Below, piece after piece: positions 23,386-31,403 of a DNA stretch of 46,692 nucleotides. Origin of the DNA: a virus; IMG/VR virus record IMGVR_UViG_3300046752_000029, positions 1-46,692 of that record. The stretch is one strand, 5' to 3'. A model generated the notes under the pieces. That model ran no database searches. It was not told the origin of the DNA and saw nothing but the letters and a program-made list of their open reading frames with translations. Position numbers and translations under genes: made by a program. Each line of letters starts with the position of its first letter. The stretch's first letter is position 1.

Positions 23386-23396
23386 TTTAGATTGCA

Positions 23397-23747
23397 GTGG
23401 ACGATCTAGTTAAAATAATTAACGAAGTAGGATTTCCAATAGCAGCAACTTTAGGTTTAGGATTTTTTCTTTGGAAACTTTTAAACAAAATCATTAATGG
23501 CATGGAACAAAAAATAGATGTAGTTGATGACAAGATAAATGAAAGCATGGCAGCTATGGAAAAAAGACTAGATTCTAAATTAGACTCGCAAACGGGTATA
23601 TTAATTCAGCTAATAGACAGAGTTAGATCTGTAGATAATGAAATAATACGACAAGATGTTTTATTAAAAACTTTGTTAAATGCGCCAGAGCTTATAGAGC
23701 CTGATAAATTATCTAAATCCGAAAGAGATGACAAACGTAAAGATTGA
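23397..23747 (+). CDS. Putative holin-like protein with coiled coil
   Basis: A 116-residue protein starting at GTG (23397). Residues 8-27 (INEVGFPIAATLGLGFFLWK) form one membrane span; the rest is a charged, heptad-rich coiled coil (EQKIDVVDDKINESMAAMEK, RLDSKLDSQTGILIQLIDRV). BhlA/UviB-type holins have an N-terminal span followed by a charged helix, which is the nearest shape. It belongs to the small membrane-protein run 23251-23985. Other possible roles are a tail-membrane or antiholin function. Confidence 0.6.
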   Translation: MDDLVKIINEVGFPIAATLGLGFFLWKLLNKIINGMEQKIDVVDDKINESMAAMEKRLDSKLDSQTGILIQLIDRVRSVDNEIIRQDVLLKTLLNAPELIEPDKLSKSERDDKRKD

Positions 23748-23775
23748 TATAAAATGTAACGAAATATAAAAAAAC

Positions 23776-23985
23776 ATGGCAAGAACTACAGTAACAGAAA
23801 TAGATAAAAGACTTAGCTCACATGAAGCAGCTTGTGAACAAAGATGGAGAGAAAATTACAGACGTTTAGATGCTATTGAACAAGGCATTACTTCAATAAA
23901 CAAAAGTATAAGGAACAGTTTAATTTTTACCGTAACGGTATTTTTAAGTGTTACAGCTTACTTAGCGCAACAAACTCTTTTTTAA
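23776..23985 (+). CDS. Putative XhlA-like holin or lysis protein
   Basis: A 69-residue protein with a charged amphipathic N-terminal helix (EIDKRLSSHEAACEQRWREN YRRLDAIEQG) and a C-terminal membrane segment (NSLIFTVTVFLSVTAYLAQQ). This order, including an H-E-x-x-C-x-x-R-W motif, is that of XhlA-type phage hemolysin/holin proteins. With the two preceding membrane proteins it likely takes part in lysis timing. The upstream gap contains AAATATAAAAAAAC but no clear ribosome site. Confidence 0.65.
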   Translation: MARTTVTEIDKRLSSHEAACEQRWRENYRRLDAIEQGITSINKSIRNSLIFTVTVFLSVTAYLAQQTLF

Positions 23986-24002
23986 CAAGGTAGGTATTTA
24001 GT

Positions 24003-25892
24003 ATGCCTTACAATAAGATTTTATTTAAACCCGGAATAGATAAAGAAGGGACCAGTCTTACCGCAGAGAATGGTTGGTTTGATGGTAATCTAGTTAGGTT
24101 TAGAAAAGGTCTTCCAGAAAAAATAGGAGGTTGGGCAAAAAATTCTAGTTCTACTTTATTAGGAACTCCTAGAGCCTTACACGATTGGATAAAATTAGAT
24201 GGTACAGATCTTTTAGGCCTTGGTACTACTTTTAAATATTACATAAAAGAGGGATCTAATTTTAACGATATTACTCCTCTTAGGGAAACAACCTCTGCTG
24301 GCGATGCAACATTTGCTAAAGTTGGAAATAGCGACGCTACGATAACAGTTACTGAAAATGGACATGGAGCTTCAATTAATGATTTTGTAACCTTTAGTGG
24401 AGCTGCAAGTTTAGGGGGTAATATAACAGCAACTGTATTAAATCAAGAATATCAAATTGCTAGTATTGTTGATGGTAATAGTTATACCATTGAAGCAAAA
24501 GATACTAGCGGCAACTCTGTTTTAGCCAATTCTTCTGATAGCGGAAATGGTGGTGGTAGCACAGTAGCAGCTTATCAATTAAATGTTGGATTAGATTCTT
24601 TTGTAGCTTCTACTGGTTGGGGTGCTGGAACTTGGAGTTCTAGTGGTTGGGGTTCTTCTACTCCTTTAGCAGCCAACAATACATTAAGAATATGGACTCA
24701 TGATAATTTTGGCGAAGACTTAATAATAAATCCTAGAGCAGGTTCTTTATTTAGATGGGACGCTACCAATGGATTAACAACTAGAGCAGTAGAATTACAA
24801 AATATATCTGGAGCTAATTTAGTTCCGACTCGTTGTTTGCAAGTACTAACTTCTGATATTGATAGGCATTTAATTGTTTTAGGTTCTGATACTTTAAATG
24901 CAAATGGTACCGCAAGAACTGGCGTAATAGATCCATTATTAATATCTTTTTCTGATCAAGAAAATTTATTGGAGTTTGAATCTAAAGCTACTAATACAGC
25001 TGGTTCAATAAGAATATCCTCTGGATCTTTAATAGTAGGGGCATTAAAAGCTAGGCAAGAAACTTTAATCTGGACTGATGTTTCAATGCACTCGCTACAA
25101 TTTATTGGCGCTCCGTTTACTTTTGGAGTTAATTTAATTAGTGAGAGTGTTGGTTTGATTGGGCCAAAAGCAGCAATAAATGCAGACAACGGAGCTTATT
25201 GGATGGCAGCAGATGGATTTTATTTCTACAACGGTTCTGTTCAAAGATTGCCTTGTTCTGTTTTAAATCATGTTTATGATGATATGAACTTAAATGAAGT
25301 TTACAAAAACTTTGCTTTTACTAATAGAGAATTTAATGAAGTAGGCTGGTTTTATTGTTCTAGTTCATCTACTGAACCAGATAAATATGTAGTCTTTAAT
25401 TACTTAGAACAGGTATGGAGCATAGGAGAATTAGCAAGATCCTCTTGGATTGATAGAGGTATATTTCAATACCCTATGGCAATTGGAAAAGATAGTAATT
25501 CTTTTTACTTATACGATCACGAAAATGGTAATGATGCTGATGGCTCGCCAATGGATAATGTTTTTATAGAGTCAGGAGATTTTGATTTAGAAGATGGCGA
25601 TAAATTTATTTCAGTTAGAGAAATAATTCCAGATATAAGATTTACCGGGAGCAATGGTAACGCAGCATTAAATGTTGTTTTAAAAACCAGAGACTTCCCA
25701 AATGATACACCGACAACAAAAGTTACCTCATCAATCACTAACACAACAAAAAAAATAGATACTAGAGCAAGAGCTCGACAAGCGATTTATAGAATAGAGT
25801 CTGACGATGACAACGATGTGTCGGTAAGAAACGGTATGGAGTTTAGATTAGGAGCAACTAGATTTAATTTTAGAGAAGACGGAAGAAGATAA
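24003..25892 (+). CDS. Tail structural protein, stabilisation/nozzle type
   Basis: A 629-residue protein. The N-terminal segment TSLTAENGWFDGNLVRFRKG LPEKIGGW is a marker I associate with phage tail stabilisation (P22 gp10-like) or tail nozzle proteins of podoviruses, and is followed by a long beta-rich body with Trp/Gly repeats (STGWGAGTWSSSGWGSSTPL). Segments such as MHSLQFIGAPFTFGVNLISE and DGFYFYNGSVQRLPCSVLNH resemble beta-propeller blades. It would plug the tail tube below the adaptors. Exact role within the tail is uncertain. Confidence 0.75.
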   Translation: MPYNKILFKPGIDKEGTSLTAENGWFDGNLVRFRKGLPEKIGGWAKNSSSTLLGTPRALHDWIKLDGTDLLGLGTTFKYYIKEGSNFNDITPLRETTSAGDATFAKVGNSDATITVTENGHGASINDFVTFSGAASLGGNITATVLNQEYQIASIVDGNSYTIEAKDTSGNSVLANSSDSGNGGGSTVAAYQLNVGLDSFVASTGWGAGTWSSSGWGSSTPLAANNTLRIWTHDNFGEDLIINPRAGSLFRWDATNGLTTRAVELQNISGANLVPTRCLQVLTSDIDRHLIVLGSDTLNANGTARTGVIDPLLISFSDQENLLEFESKATNTAGSIRISSGSLIVGALKARQETLIWTDVSMHSLQFIGAPFTFGVNLISESVGLIGPKAAINADNGAYWMAADGFYFYNGSVQRLPCSVLNHVYDDMNLNEVYKNFAFTNREFNEVGWFYCSSSSTEPDKYVVFNYLEQVWSIGELARSSWIDRGIFQYPMAIGKDSNSFYLYDHENGNDADGSPMDNVFIESGDFDLEDGDKFISVREIIPDIRFTGSNGNAALNVVLKTRDFPNDTPTTKVTSSITNTTKKIDTRARARQAIYRIESDDDNDVSVRNGMEFRLGATRFNFREDGRR

Positions 25893-26221
25893 TGGCCAAG
25901 ATACTAGAAACTAGATTGCCTTTAGCTGGGTTAGAAATAACGCCAGAAGTATTTAATAGATTAGTCAGAATATTAGAAATAAATCTGCAAAAGGTAGACT
26001 TAAATGCTACGCCTATAACAAACGAACAAAGAAAATTAATAGATAATTTTAATCCAGGAGATTTAGTATTTAATACTGATACTAATCTTTTAGAATTTTT
26101 TGATGGTTCAGGTTTTAAAGATATTACAAGTACATCAAAAACTTCTTTACAAGCAAATGCTTCTTTAGGAGAAGTAACTGTTAATGAAGAAGGATCAATA
26201 TCAATAAAGGTGAGTATATAA
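25892..26221 (+). CDS. Small tail-region structural protein
   Basis: A 109-residue protein with an N-terminal helical part (EVFNRLVRILEINLQKVDLN) and a C-terminal beta part (GDLVFNTDTNLLEFFDGSGF KDITSTSK). The pattern of a small helix-bundle region followed by a short head- or fibre-binding beta motif (F-N-T-x-T-x-x-L-E-x-F-D-G-x-x-F) is common at the ends of phage fibre and tail genes. The start overlaps the upstream stop by one base (TAATG), and the lysis gene follows after one base. Function unknown. Confidence 0.65.
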   Translation: MAKILETRLPLAGLEITPEVFNRLVRILEINLQKVDLNATPITNEQRKLIDNFNPGDLVFNTDTNLLEFFDGSGFKDITSTSKTSLQANASLGEVTVNEEGSISIKVSI

Positions 26222-26222
26222 A

Positions 26223-26699
26223 ATGAGTAAATGGGATAGCGATACTAAATTAAGTAAAAATTTTAAACTAAAAGAGTTTGAAAAAAGTTTTGTAGCAAAG
26301 AGAAAAAATATAGATAATTGTGTTCATGATGAAGAAACTTTTAAAAACCTTGAACGACTATGTAAAAACATCGTTCAACCAATTAGGAATCATTTCAAAA
26401 TTCCTTTTAGCCCTAATAGTGCTTATCGCAGTATCACTCTTAACAGATACATTGGCTCTTCTGATACTAGTCAGCATGTATTAGGTCAGGCAGTAGATTT
26501 AGAAATACCTAGGGTAAACAATCAAGATCTTTTTGATTATGTAAAAAATCAATTAAATTTCGACCAAGTAATTTTAGAATACTATGATGGTGTAAATCCA
26601 AGCAGTGGCTGGGTCCATATATCTTATGTATCAGACAAAGATAATAGGAACAGAGCCATGACTTTCGATGGTAGCCATTATAGAATAGTAGAGGATTAA
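26223..26699 (+). CDS. Endolysin, M15-type L,D-/D,D-peptidase
   Basis: A 158-residue peptidoglycan peptidase of the M15 family. The zinc-binding residues are visible as H85 and D92 in SQHVLGQAVDLEIP and H132 in GWVHISY; the preceding NSAYRSITLNRYIGSSDTS loop is also typical of the family. It would cut peptide cross-links in the cell wall at lysis. No signal peptide is seen, so release depends on a holin, which is encoded immediately downstream. Length fits single-domain M15 endolysins. Confidence 0.92.
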   Translation: MSKWDSDTKLSKNFKLKEFEKSFVAKRKNIDNCVHDEETFKNLERLCKNIVQPIRNHFKIPFSPNSAYRSITLNRYIGSSDTSQHVLGQAVDLEIPRVNNQDLFDYVKNQLNFDQVILEYYDGVNPSSGWVHISYVSDKDNRNRAMTFDGSHYRIVED

Positions 26700-26704
26700 G
26701 TATT

Positions 26705-27088
26705 ATGATTGAATCACTAGTAAAGCCAGTAAGCAATTTAATTGGTAAATTTGTTAAAGATAAAGATTTACAAGCACAATTAGACCATGAGCTATCGACT
26801 TTATTTCATAAAGCTAATCTAGCTCAGATAGAAGTAAATAAGATAGAAGCTCAAGGTAAGCCCTTTCAAAGAAACTGGCGACCTTCTGTTGGCTGGATAT
26901 GCAGCTTTGCATTAGGTTATCATTTTATACTATCTCCTATAATTGAGGTTATAATAAAAGTTTCTGGCTTACAAATAGATATGCCAGAGTTTGATTTTTC
27001 GCAGTTATCTGCGATTCTCATGGCACTTCTAGGAATGTCTGGGCTTAGGTCATACGATAAAATGAAAAAAACTGACACTAAAAAATGA
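26705..27088 (+). CDS. Holin, GTA-type three-transmembrane
   Basis: A 127-residue protein of the GTA holin 3TM family. The amphipathic N terminus (AQLDHELSTLFHKANLAQIE VNKIEAQG) is followed by RNWRPSVGWICSFALGYHFI, then VIIKVSGLQIDMPEFDFSQL and ILMALLGMSGLRSYDKM, matching the family order of WRP motif, membrane segments and the C-terminal GLRSYDK. It would form the membrane lesion that releases the endolysin encoded just upstream. The start has no strong ribosome site. Confidence 0.9.
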   Translation: MIESLVKPVSNLIGKFVKDKDLQAQLDHELSTLFHKANLAQIEVNKIEAQGKPFQRNWRPSVGWICSFALGYHFILSPIIEVIIKVSGLQIDMPEFDFSQLSAILMALLGMSGLRSYDKMKKTDTKK

Positions 27089-28653
27089 AAAATATAAATA
27101 AAAATCAACAAGGTTTAAAATCATTAGCATCTGAAAGACCAGATGTAGTTAGAAAAATGGGCTATGATCCAGAAAGTTTTTACGCTGGCGGTTTAGCTAT
27201 GTTGGCAGATGGTGGAGGAGTTGATCTTGCTGGATTATCAGATCTTTTTGGAGGCATGGCTAAAGAAGAAACTACAGCTTTCAATGCCGTCATGGGAGAT
27301 GCTGTACCTGCAGCTAAGGCAAGCGTAACAAGAGTTGGTGGTTCTATGGGTCCAGATGACGCTATTGAAGAATACAAAAAAAGACAAGCGATAGAAGAAA
27401 TAGAAGACCAAAAAGAAGATGAAGAGATAGCTGAAATGTTTATGGGCGGCATCATGGATTTTGCTAAAGATATGGGCAGCGGCATGATGGCTGGTTTAAG
27501 AGCACCAGTAGATTATGCTAAAGACAGAGTCGGCGCAGCTAAAGAATATTTCTCTCCATCATCTCCGGGCGTAGAACTAACTGAAGGAGCAGAAAAAGGT
27601 ATAAAAGAAATTGTAGAAGACGCTACAGGCAAAGATGCTGAAGATCTTACAGAAGAAGAAAAGGCAGAGGTTTTAGCTGACCAGTCAATGGACAAAAAAG
27701 AAAAGAAAAAAGCAACTGCTGGAAAAGTAGCAGATGGTTTAGCTGCTCTAGCAGAAGGTATGGGCGGCATGGGCGGAGGCCAAATGTCTGAAGGATTTGT
27801 AGGACAACCTATCGGAGCTAGCCAAGTTCCTTTTACAAGAGTTGGTATGGCTGAAGGCGGAATGGCTGAAGACGGTATTAGAAACATGTTTATGGGAGGA
27901 GAAGCTACATTTACTTATGCTCCATTAGCTAATTTATATTCTGGTATTGGAGGGTTAGGAGATGCTGGAGTTTTTAATAATCCTGTATCTGCTAATATGT
28001 CTAGATCTTCAATGGAAGACGAACAAGCAGCAAGTCAAAGAGAAATGTTATCTTTAATAGACAGATCTCCTTTGTCAGCAGCTGATAAAACAATTCAAAA
28101 ACAATTGATAAACTTACAAGTAGGACAGCAGACATTACCTTTAAGTCCTCAGTATGTAGCTTCTGACGCACCATACAAAGCGCTTTACAGACCATATTTT
28201 TCTGAGGTAACAAAAGCTTACAATGCTGCTAACCCCGGACCTTTTAGCGCTATGGCAGCTCCTCCTAAAGAAAGAGTAGATTTTAATTTGGGTATGCAAG
28301 CAGATGGTAAAATGTCGGCACCAAGAAAAGTCGCTGGCGTAGAATACGCAAATGATGGAATGTTAATTGAAGGCAAATTTTTTCCAGAAACAGATGAATT
28401 AGTATCTGGCCCTGGAGGAGAGCGTGAAGATAAAATTCCAGCAATGTTAAGCGATGGTGAATTTGTTGTTAATGCTAGAACTGTAAGAGGTTTAGGTATG
28501 CAAATGGGTGCAGACCCAATGGATTTAGAAGAACAAAAAGATATAGGCGCTATGGTGCTTGAATATTTACAAGATACTTTGGGACCTAATGGAGAGATGG
28601 CTGAAAAAATAGGCGAAGAAGGATTAGGCGCTTTAGTAAGAAGCATGGCATGA
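27085..28653 (+). CDS. Internal virion protein (DNA-ejection module)
   Basis: A 522-residue Gly/Met/Ala-rich protein whose start overlaps the holin stop (ATGA). The middle is acidic and helical (EEIEDQKEDEEIAEMFMGGI). The last 90 residues carry GPGGEREDKIPAMLSDGEFV VNARTVRGLG, a motif I recall in virion-associated proteins near ejection genes of marine podoviruses. It opens the block of large internal virion genes. It is likely incorporated in the capsid and released with DNA, but that is inferred from position and texture. Confidence 0.75.
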   Translation: MKNINKNQQGLKSLASERPDVVRKMGYDPESFYAGGLAMLADGGGVDLAGLSDLFGGMAKEETTAFNAVMGDAVPAAKASVTRVGGSMGPDDAIEEYKKRQAIEEIEDQKEDEEIAEMFMGGIMDFAKDMGSGMMAGLRAPVDYAKDRVGAAKEYFSPSSPGVELTEGAEKGIKEIVEDATGKDAEDLTEEEKAEVLADQSMDKKEKKKATAGKVADGLAALAEGMGGMGGGQMSEGFVGQPIGASQVPFTRVGMAEGGMAEDGIRNMFMGGEATFTYAPLANLYSGIGGLGDAGVFNNPVSANMSRSSMEDEQAASQREMLSLIDRSPLSAADKTIQKQLINLQVGQQTLPLSPQYVASDAPYKALYRPYFSEVTKAYNAANPGPFSAMAAPPKERVDFNLGMQADGKMSAPRKVAGVEYANDGMLIEGKFFPETDELVSGPGGEREDKIPAMLSDGEFVVNARTVRGLGMQMGADPMDLEEQKDIGAMVLEYLQDTLGPNGEMAEKIGEEGLGALVRSMA

Positions 28654-29135
28654 GTAAATTTACTTTAGATAAACTTTCTTTTAACGAACAAGATGGCAAA
28701 GATATAGCTGACTTTTTAGCTAGATATTTTCATGCCGAACATTCCTTAGATGGCGGCAAGTCTCCAAAAATACATTGGGGCAAAACATCTTGGCAGATAA
28801 ACAATGTCTTATTAAAAGGCATTGTCTATGTGGTAAGAAAAAACGAAAACATCATTGGTACTTTAGGTTTAAAAGAATGCTCACACTGGTGGTCAGATGA
28901 CGCTTTTATAGGTGATACTTGGTTCTTTGTTAGACCAGAATTTAGAAATGTTAAAGATGATGTAAAGCCTTCTAATATGTTATTGGAAGCTGGCATGAAA
29001 TATGCTGAAGAACAAAATTTACCATTGATTATGGGCATATATAATGTCGGCAGTCTGGATAAAGCAGAAAAATTATTATTAAATAAAGGGTTTCACCAAA
29101 TAGGTGGAACTTATTATAATGGCATAAATAGGTAA
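28650..29135 (+). CDS. GNAT-family acetyltransferase
   Basis: A 161-residue protein with the GNAT fold pattern: NIIGTLGLKECSHWWSDDAF then IGDTWFFVRPEFRN (beta 4 and the start of motif A), helix SNMLLEAGMKYAEEQNLP, and the C-terminal KAEKLLLNKGFHQIGGTYYN. It would transfer an acetyl group from acetyl-CoA to an amine. The canonical Q/RxxGxG/A loop is not obvious, so CoA binding may be altered. Similar genes lie between internal virion genes in marine podoviruses; the substrate is unknown. Its start overlaps the previous stop (ATGA). Confidence 0.85.
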   Translation: MSKFTLDKLSFNEQDGKDIADFLARYFHAEHSLDGGKSPKIHWGKTSWQINNVLLKGIVYVVRKNENIIGTLGLKECSHWWSDDAFIGDTWFFVRPEFRNVKDDVKPSNMLLEAGMKYAEEQNLPLIMGIYNVGSLDKAEKLLLNKGFHQIGGTYYNGINR

Positions 29136-29139
29136 TATT

Positions 29140-30273
29140 ATGGGTTGTACTTGCGAACAAAAACAACAAGAAGGGCCACCAGCTAAAGCAGTTGAGTTGC
29201 CTACTACTGGTTATTCTTTTATATCTCCTTATATAGAGGACTATAGTAGAAGAATATTAGGATCTTATTTTGGAGAGCCTGGACAATACGAAGGCTTAAT
29301 ATCTCAAGAAAGACCTATACCTATTGAAGGCACAGCACAACTATCTGATTTAGAAAGACAAGCAGCAACTGGTGCTGGAGGTTTAGAAAGATTTGCAGGC
29401 TATACTCCAGAAGGCATTAATTATTTAAGAGATGCTGGCGCTTTAGCGAGAGATCCTATGGCAGCAGCTCAAGCTAGATTTAATCCTTATGAAGATGCTG
29501 TAGTACAACAATCGATAGATGATATTACCAAAGCTTATCAACAACAGGATATTGGTATAAGAGATGATGCCTACAAAGCTGGAGCTTACGGCGGTTCTAG
29601 AGGAAGACTAGCACAAGCAGAAAATCAAACTGCTTTAGGTAGAGGTTTGCTAGACGCTGTTAGTGGTATTAGAAGACAAGGATTTCAAGATGCTCAAACT
29701 CAAGTTGGTCAGAATATAGGTCAACTATCTAATATTGGTAGTGGTATATCTAATCTCGCTGGCGCTGGACAACAACAAGCGATCGGCAGAATAGGTGCAA
29801 TGGCTACTCAAGGTGCTGCTGCAAGAGGAATAGAACAAGCAGACATGAGTAGAAGATTTAGAGCAGCTGATAAACTAGCTGATGAACCATTCAACAGACT
29901 ACAAAGAGGTCAGCAACTACTAGCTGGAATGCCTGCTGGAGGTGTTTCTGGGGGCACAGGAGCTCAAATATATCAACCACAAGTATTTACTCAACCTTCA
30001 CCATTATCTCAAGCAGCTGGATTAGCTTCTGCTGTTACTGGTGCAGTAGCCATGAGTGATGTTGAGTTAAAAGAAAACATTAGAAGAGTAGGAGATTATG
30101 ACAACAACCTTGGCTGGTACGAATGGGATTGGAATAATAAAGCTAAAGAAATAGGAATCGAAGCAGAACCTACTGCTGGATTCTTAGCGCAAGAAGTTCT
30201 TGAAGTAGAGCCAGAGGCAGTAACTATTAAAGATGGTTACTACGCAGTTGATTACTCGAGGTTAATGAAGTGA
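29140..30273 (+). CDS. Internal virion protein with truncated S74-like end
   Basis: A 377-residue Gly/Ala/Gln-rich, helical protein (AGAGQQQAIGRIGAMATQGA). Residues about 306-377 form an S74-like module: SDVELKENIRRVGDYDNNLG with S306 and K311 in the same spacing as in the fibres, then TAGFLAQEVLEVEPEAVTI and YYAVDYSRLMK. The family's terminal helices are missing because the protein ends at the SRLMK position. The N terminus MGCTCEQKQQEGPP has two cysteines. Position suggests a component of the DNA-ejection apparatus. Confidence 0.8.
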   Translation: MGCTCEQKQQEGPPAKAVELPTTGYSFISPYIEDYSRRILGSYFGEPGQYEGLISQERPIPIEGTAQLSDLERQAATGAGGLERFAGYTPEGINYLRDAGALARDPMAAAQARFNPYEDAVVQQSIDDITKAYQQQDIGIRDDAYKAGAYGGSRGRLAQAENQTALGRGLLDAVSGIRRQGFQDAQTQVGQNIGQLSNIGSGISNLAGAGQQQAIGRIGAMATQGAAARGIEQADMSRRFRAADKLADEPFNRLQRGQQLLAGMPAGGVSGGTGAQIYQPQVFTQPSPLSQAAGLASAVTGAVAMSDVELKENIRRVGDYDNNLGWYEWDWNNKAKEIGIEAEPTAGFLAQEVLEVEPEAVTIKDGYYAVDYSRLMK

Positions 30274-31400
30274 GCAAAGGTATAGGTGATTACACAAAAT
30301 ACCTTGTCGGAGATGAAGGATTTCTTATTGACACTAGTAATCCTGGATCAGCTTTACTGGATCTTGGCATTTTAGGTTTGGCTGCTACTGGAGTTGGAGC
30401 GCCTATTGCTGCTGGATTAAAAGCTGGAACAAAAGCAAGAAAAGCAAAAAAATTAATAGAAGAAGCCAAGAAGGCTCGTAAAAGACGTTTGGCTGAAGCT
30501 GGTACAGCAGAGGCTGGAACTTCAACTGGAGAAATTGCAGGTTTAATTATGGGGGTTGACGGTATGGCTAAAGGTGGCTTAGCTGATTTACCAGTGCAGC
30601 ATGCTTTTAAAGGTCTTAATGTAGGTAAAGCGATTGCAGATTATTTTCTTAAAACAAAAAAAATAAAATCTGAAATGCCTACAGGACAAGCTGGACCTTT
30701 TACAGTTAAAGGAAAAGAAATAGACCCATCTAAATTTAAGTCAGAAAAAGAAATTAAAAGTTTAGATAAAATGAATGTAGCAGAAGCTGGATTGCTTACA
30801 TCCATATTAGGTTTAATGGGAGGTATATCAGCCACTAAAGACAGAACTAAAGAAGAAGTTACTGAACAAGCAGCTCCAGCTTCAATTAAAGAACCAGAGA
30901 AGGAAACATTCTTAGATAAATTAAGAGACATGGACCCAGCTTTAGCTAGAGCTTTGATTGCAGGTGGGGCAAAGATGTTGCAACCAACCGAAGGTCCAGC
31001 AAGAAGTTTCTTAGGACTTGGTGAATTTGGCGAAGGATTCTCAGAATCTTTAGCTGCTTCAGAAGCTGGTAAACCAGTTGAGCAAAAGGCTTACGAGGCT
31101 TATGTTGCTTCTATTCCAGAAGGACAAACAGTTCCTACTTTTGCTGACTACATGAACTATTTCACTTTAAAACAAGAAGATAGAATGGCTATAGAGTCTA
31201 GAGTAGAAGAAATTCTTAAAGAAAGACATGGTAGTGACACAAAATTATCAAATGTAGTTCTTGTATCAAAAGATCCAGTTACTGGTAAAGACAAAGTAAT
31301 AAGAGCAAATGAAGCTTTATTAAACGCTGGAGTCAATTATAAAGAAGTAGCTAATAAAATAGCTGCAGAAGCAATACCAGCAGCTAAATTGGAAGAATGA
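30270..31400 (+). CDS. Internal virion / ejection protein
   Basis: A 376-residue protein starting at GTG (30270), four bases overlapping the previous gene. It has an N-terminal hydrophobic stretch (ALLDLGILGLAATGVGAPIA), a basic helical region (KARKAKKLIEEAKKARKRR), an Ala/Gly-rich middle and a C-terminal charged domain (YKEVANKIAAEAIPAAKLE). The alternating hydrophobic and basic segments are typical of ejection proteins that insert into the cell envelope. No named family; placement between two other ejection proteins supports the role. Confidence 0.72.
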   Translation: MSKGIGDYTKYLVGDEGFLIDTSNPGSALLDLGILGLAATGVGAPIAAGLKAGTKARKAKKLIEEAKKARKRRLAEAGTAEAGTSTGEIAGLIMGVDGMAKGGLADLPVQHAFKGLNVGKAIADYFLKTKKIKSEMPTGQAGPFTVKGKEIDPSKFKSEKEIKSLDKMNVAEAGLLTSILGLMGGISATKDRTKEEVTEQAAPASIKEPEKETFLDKLRDMDPALARALIAGGAKMLQPTEGPARSFLGLGEFGEGFSESLAASEAGKPVEQKAYEAYVASIPEGQTVPTFADYMNYFTLKQEDRMAIESRVEEILKERHGSDTKLSNVVLVSKDPVTGKDKVIRANEALLNAGVNYKEVANKIAAEAIPAAKLEE

Positions 31401-31403
31401 CGC

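Noticed and set aside
27513-27887. Antisense ORFs opposite the internal virion gene
   Set aside because: Low-complexity Pro/Ser/Ala translation, typical mirror of Gly/Ala-rich coding DNA.
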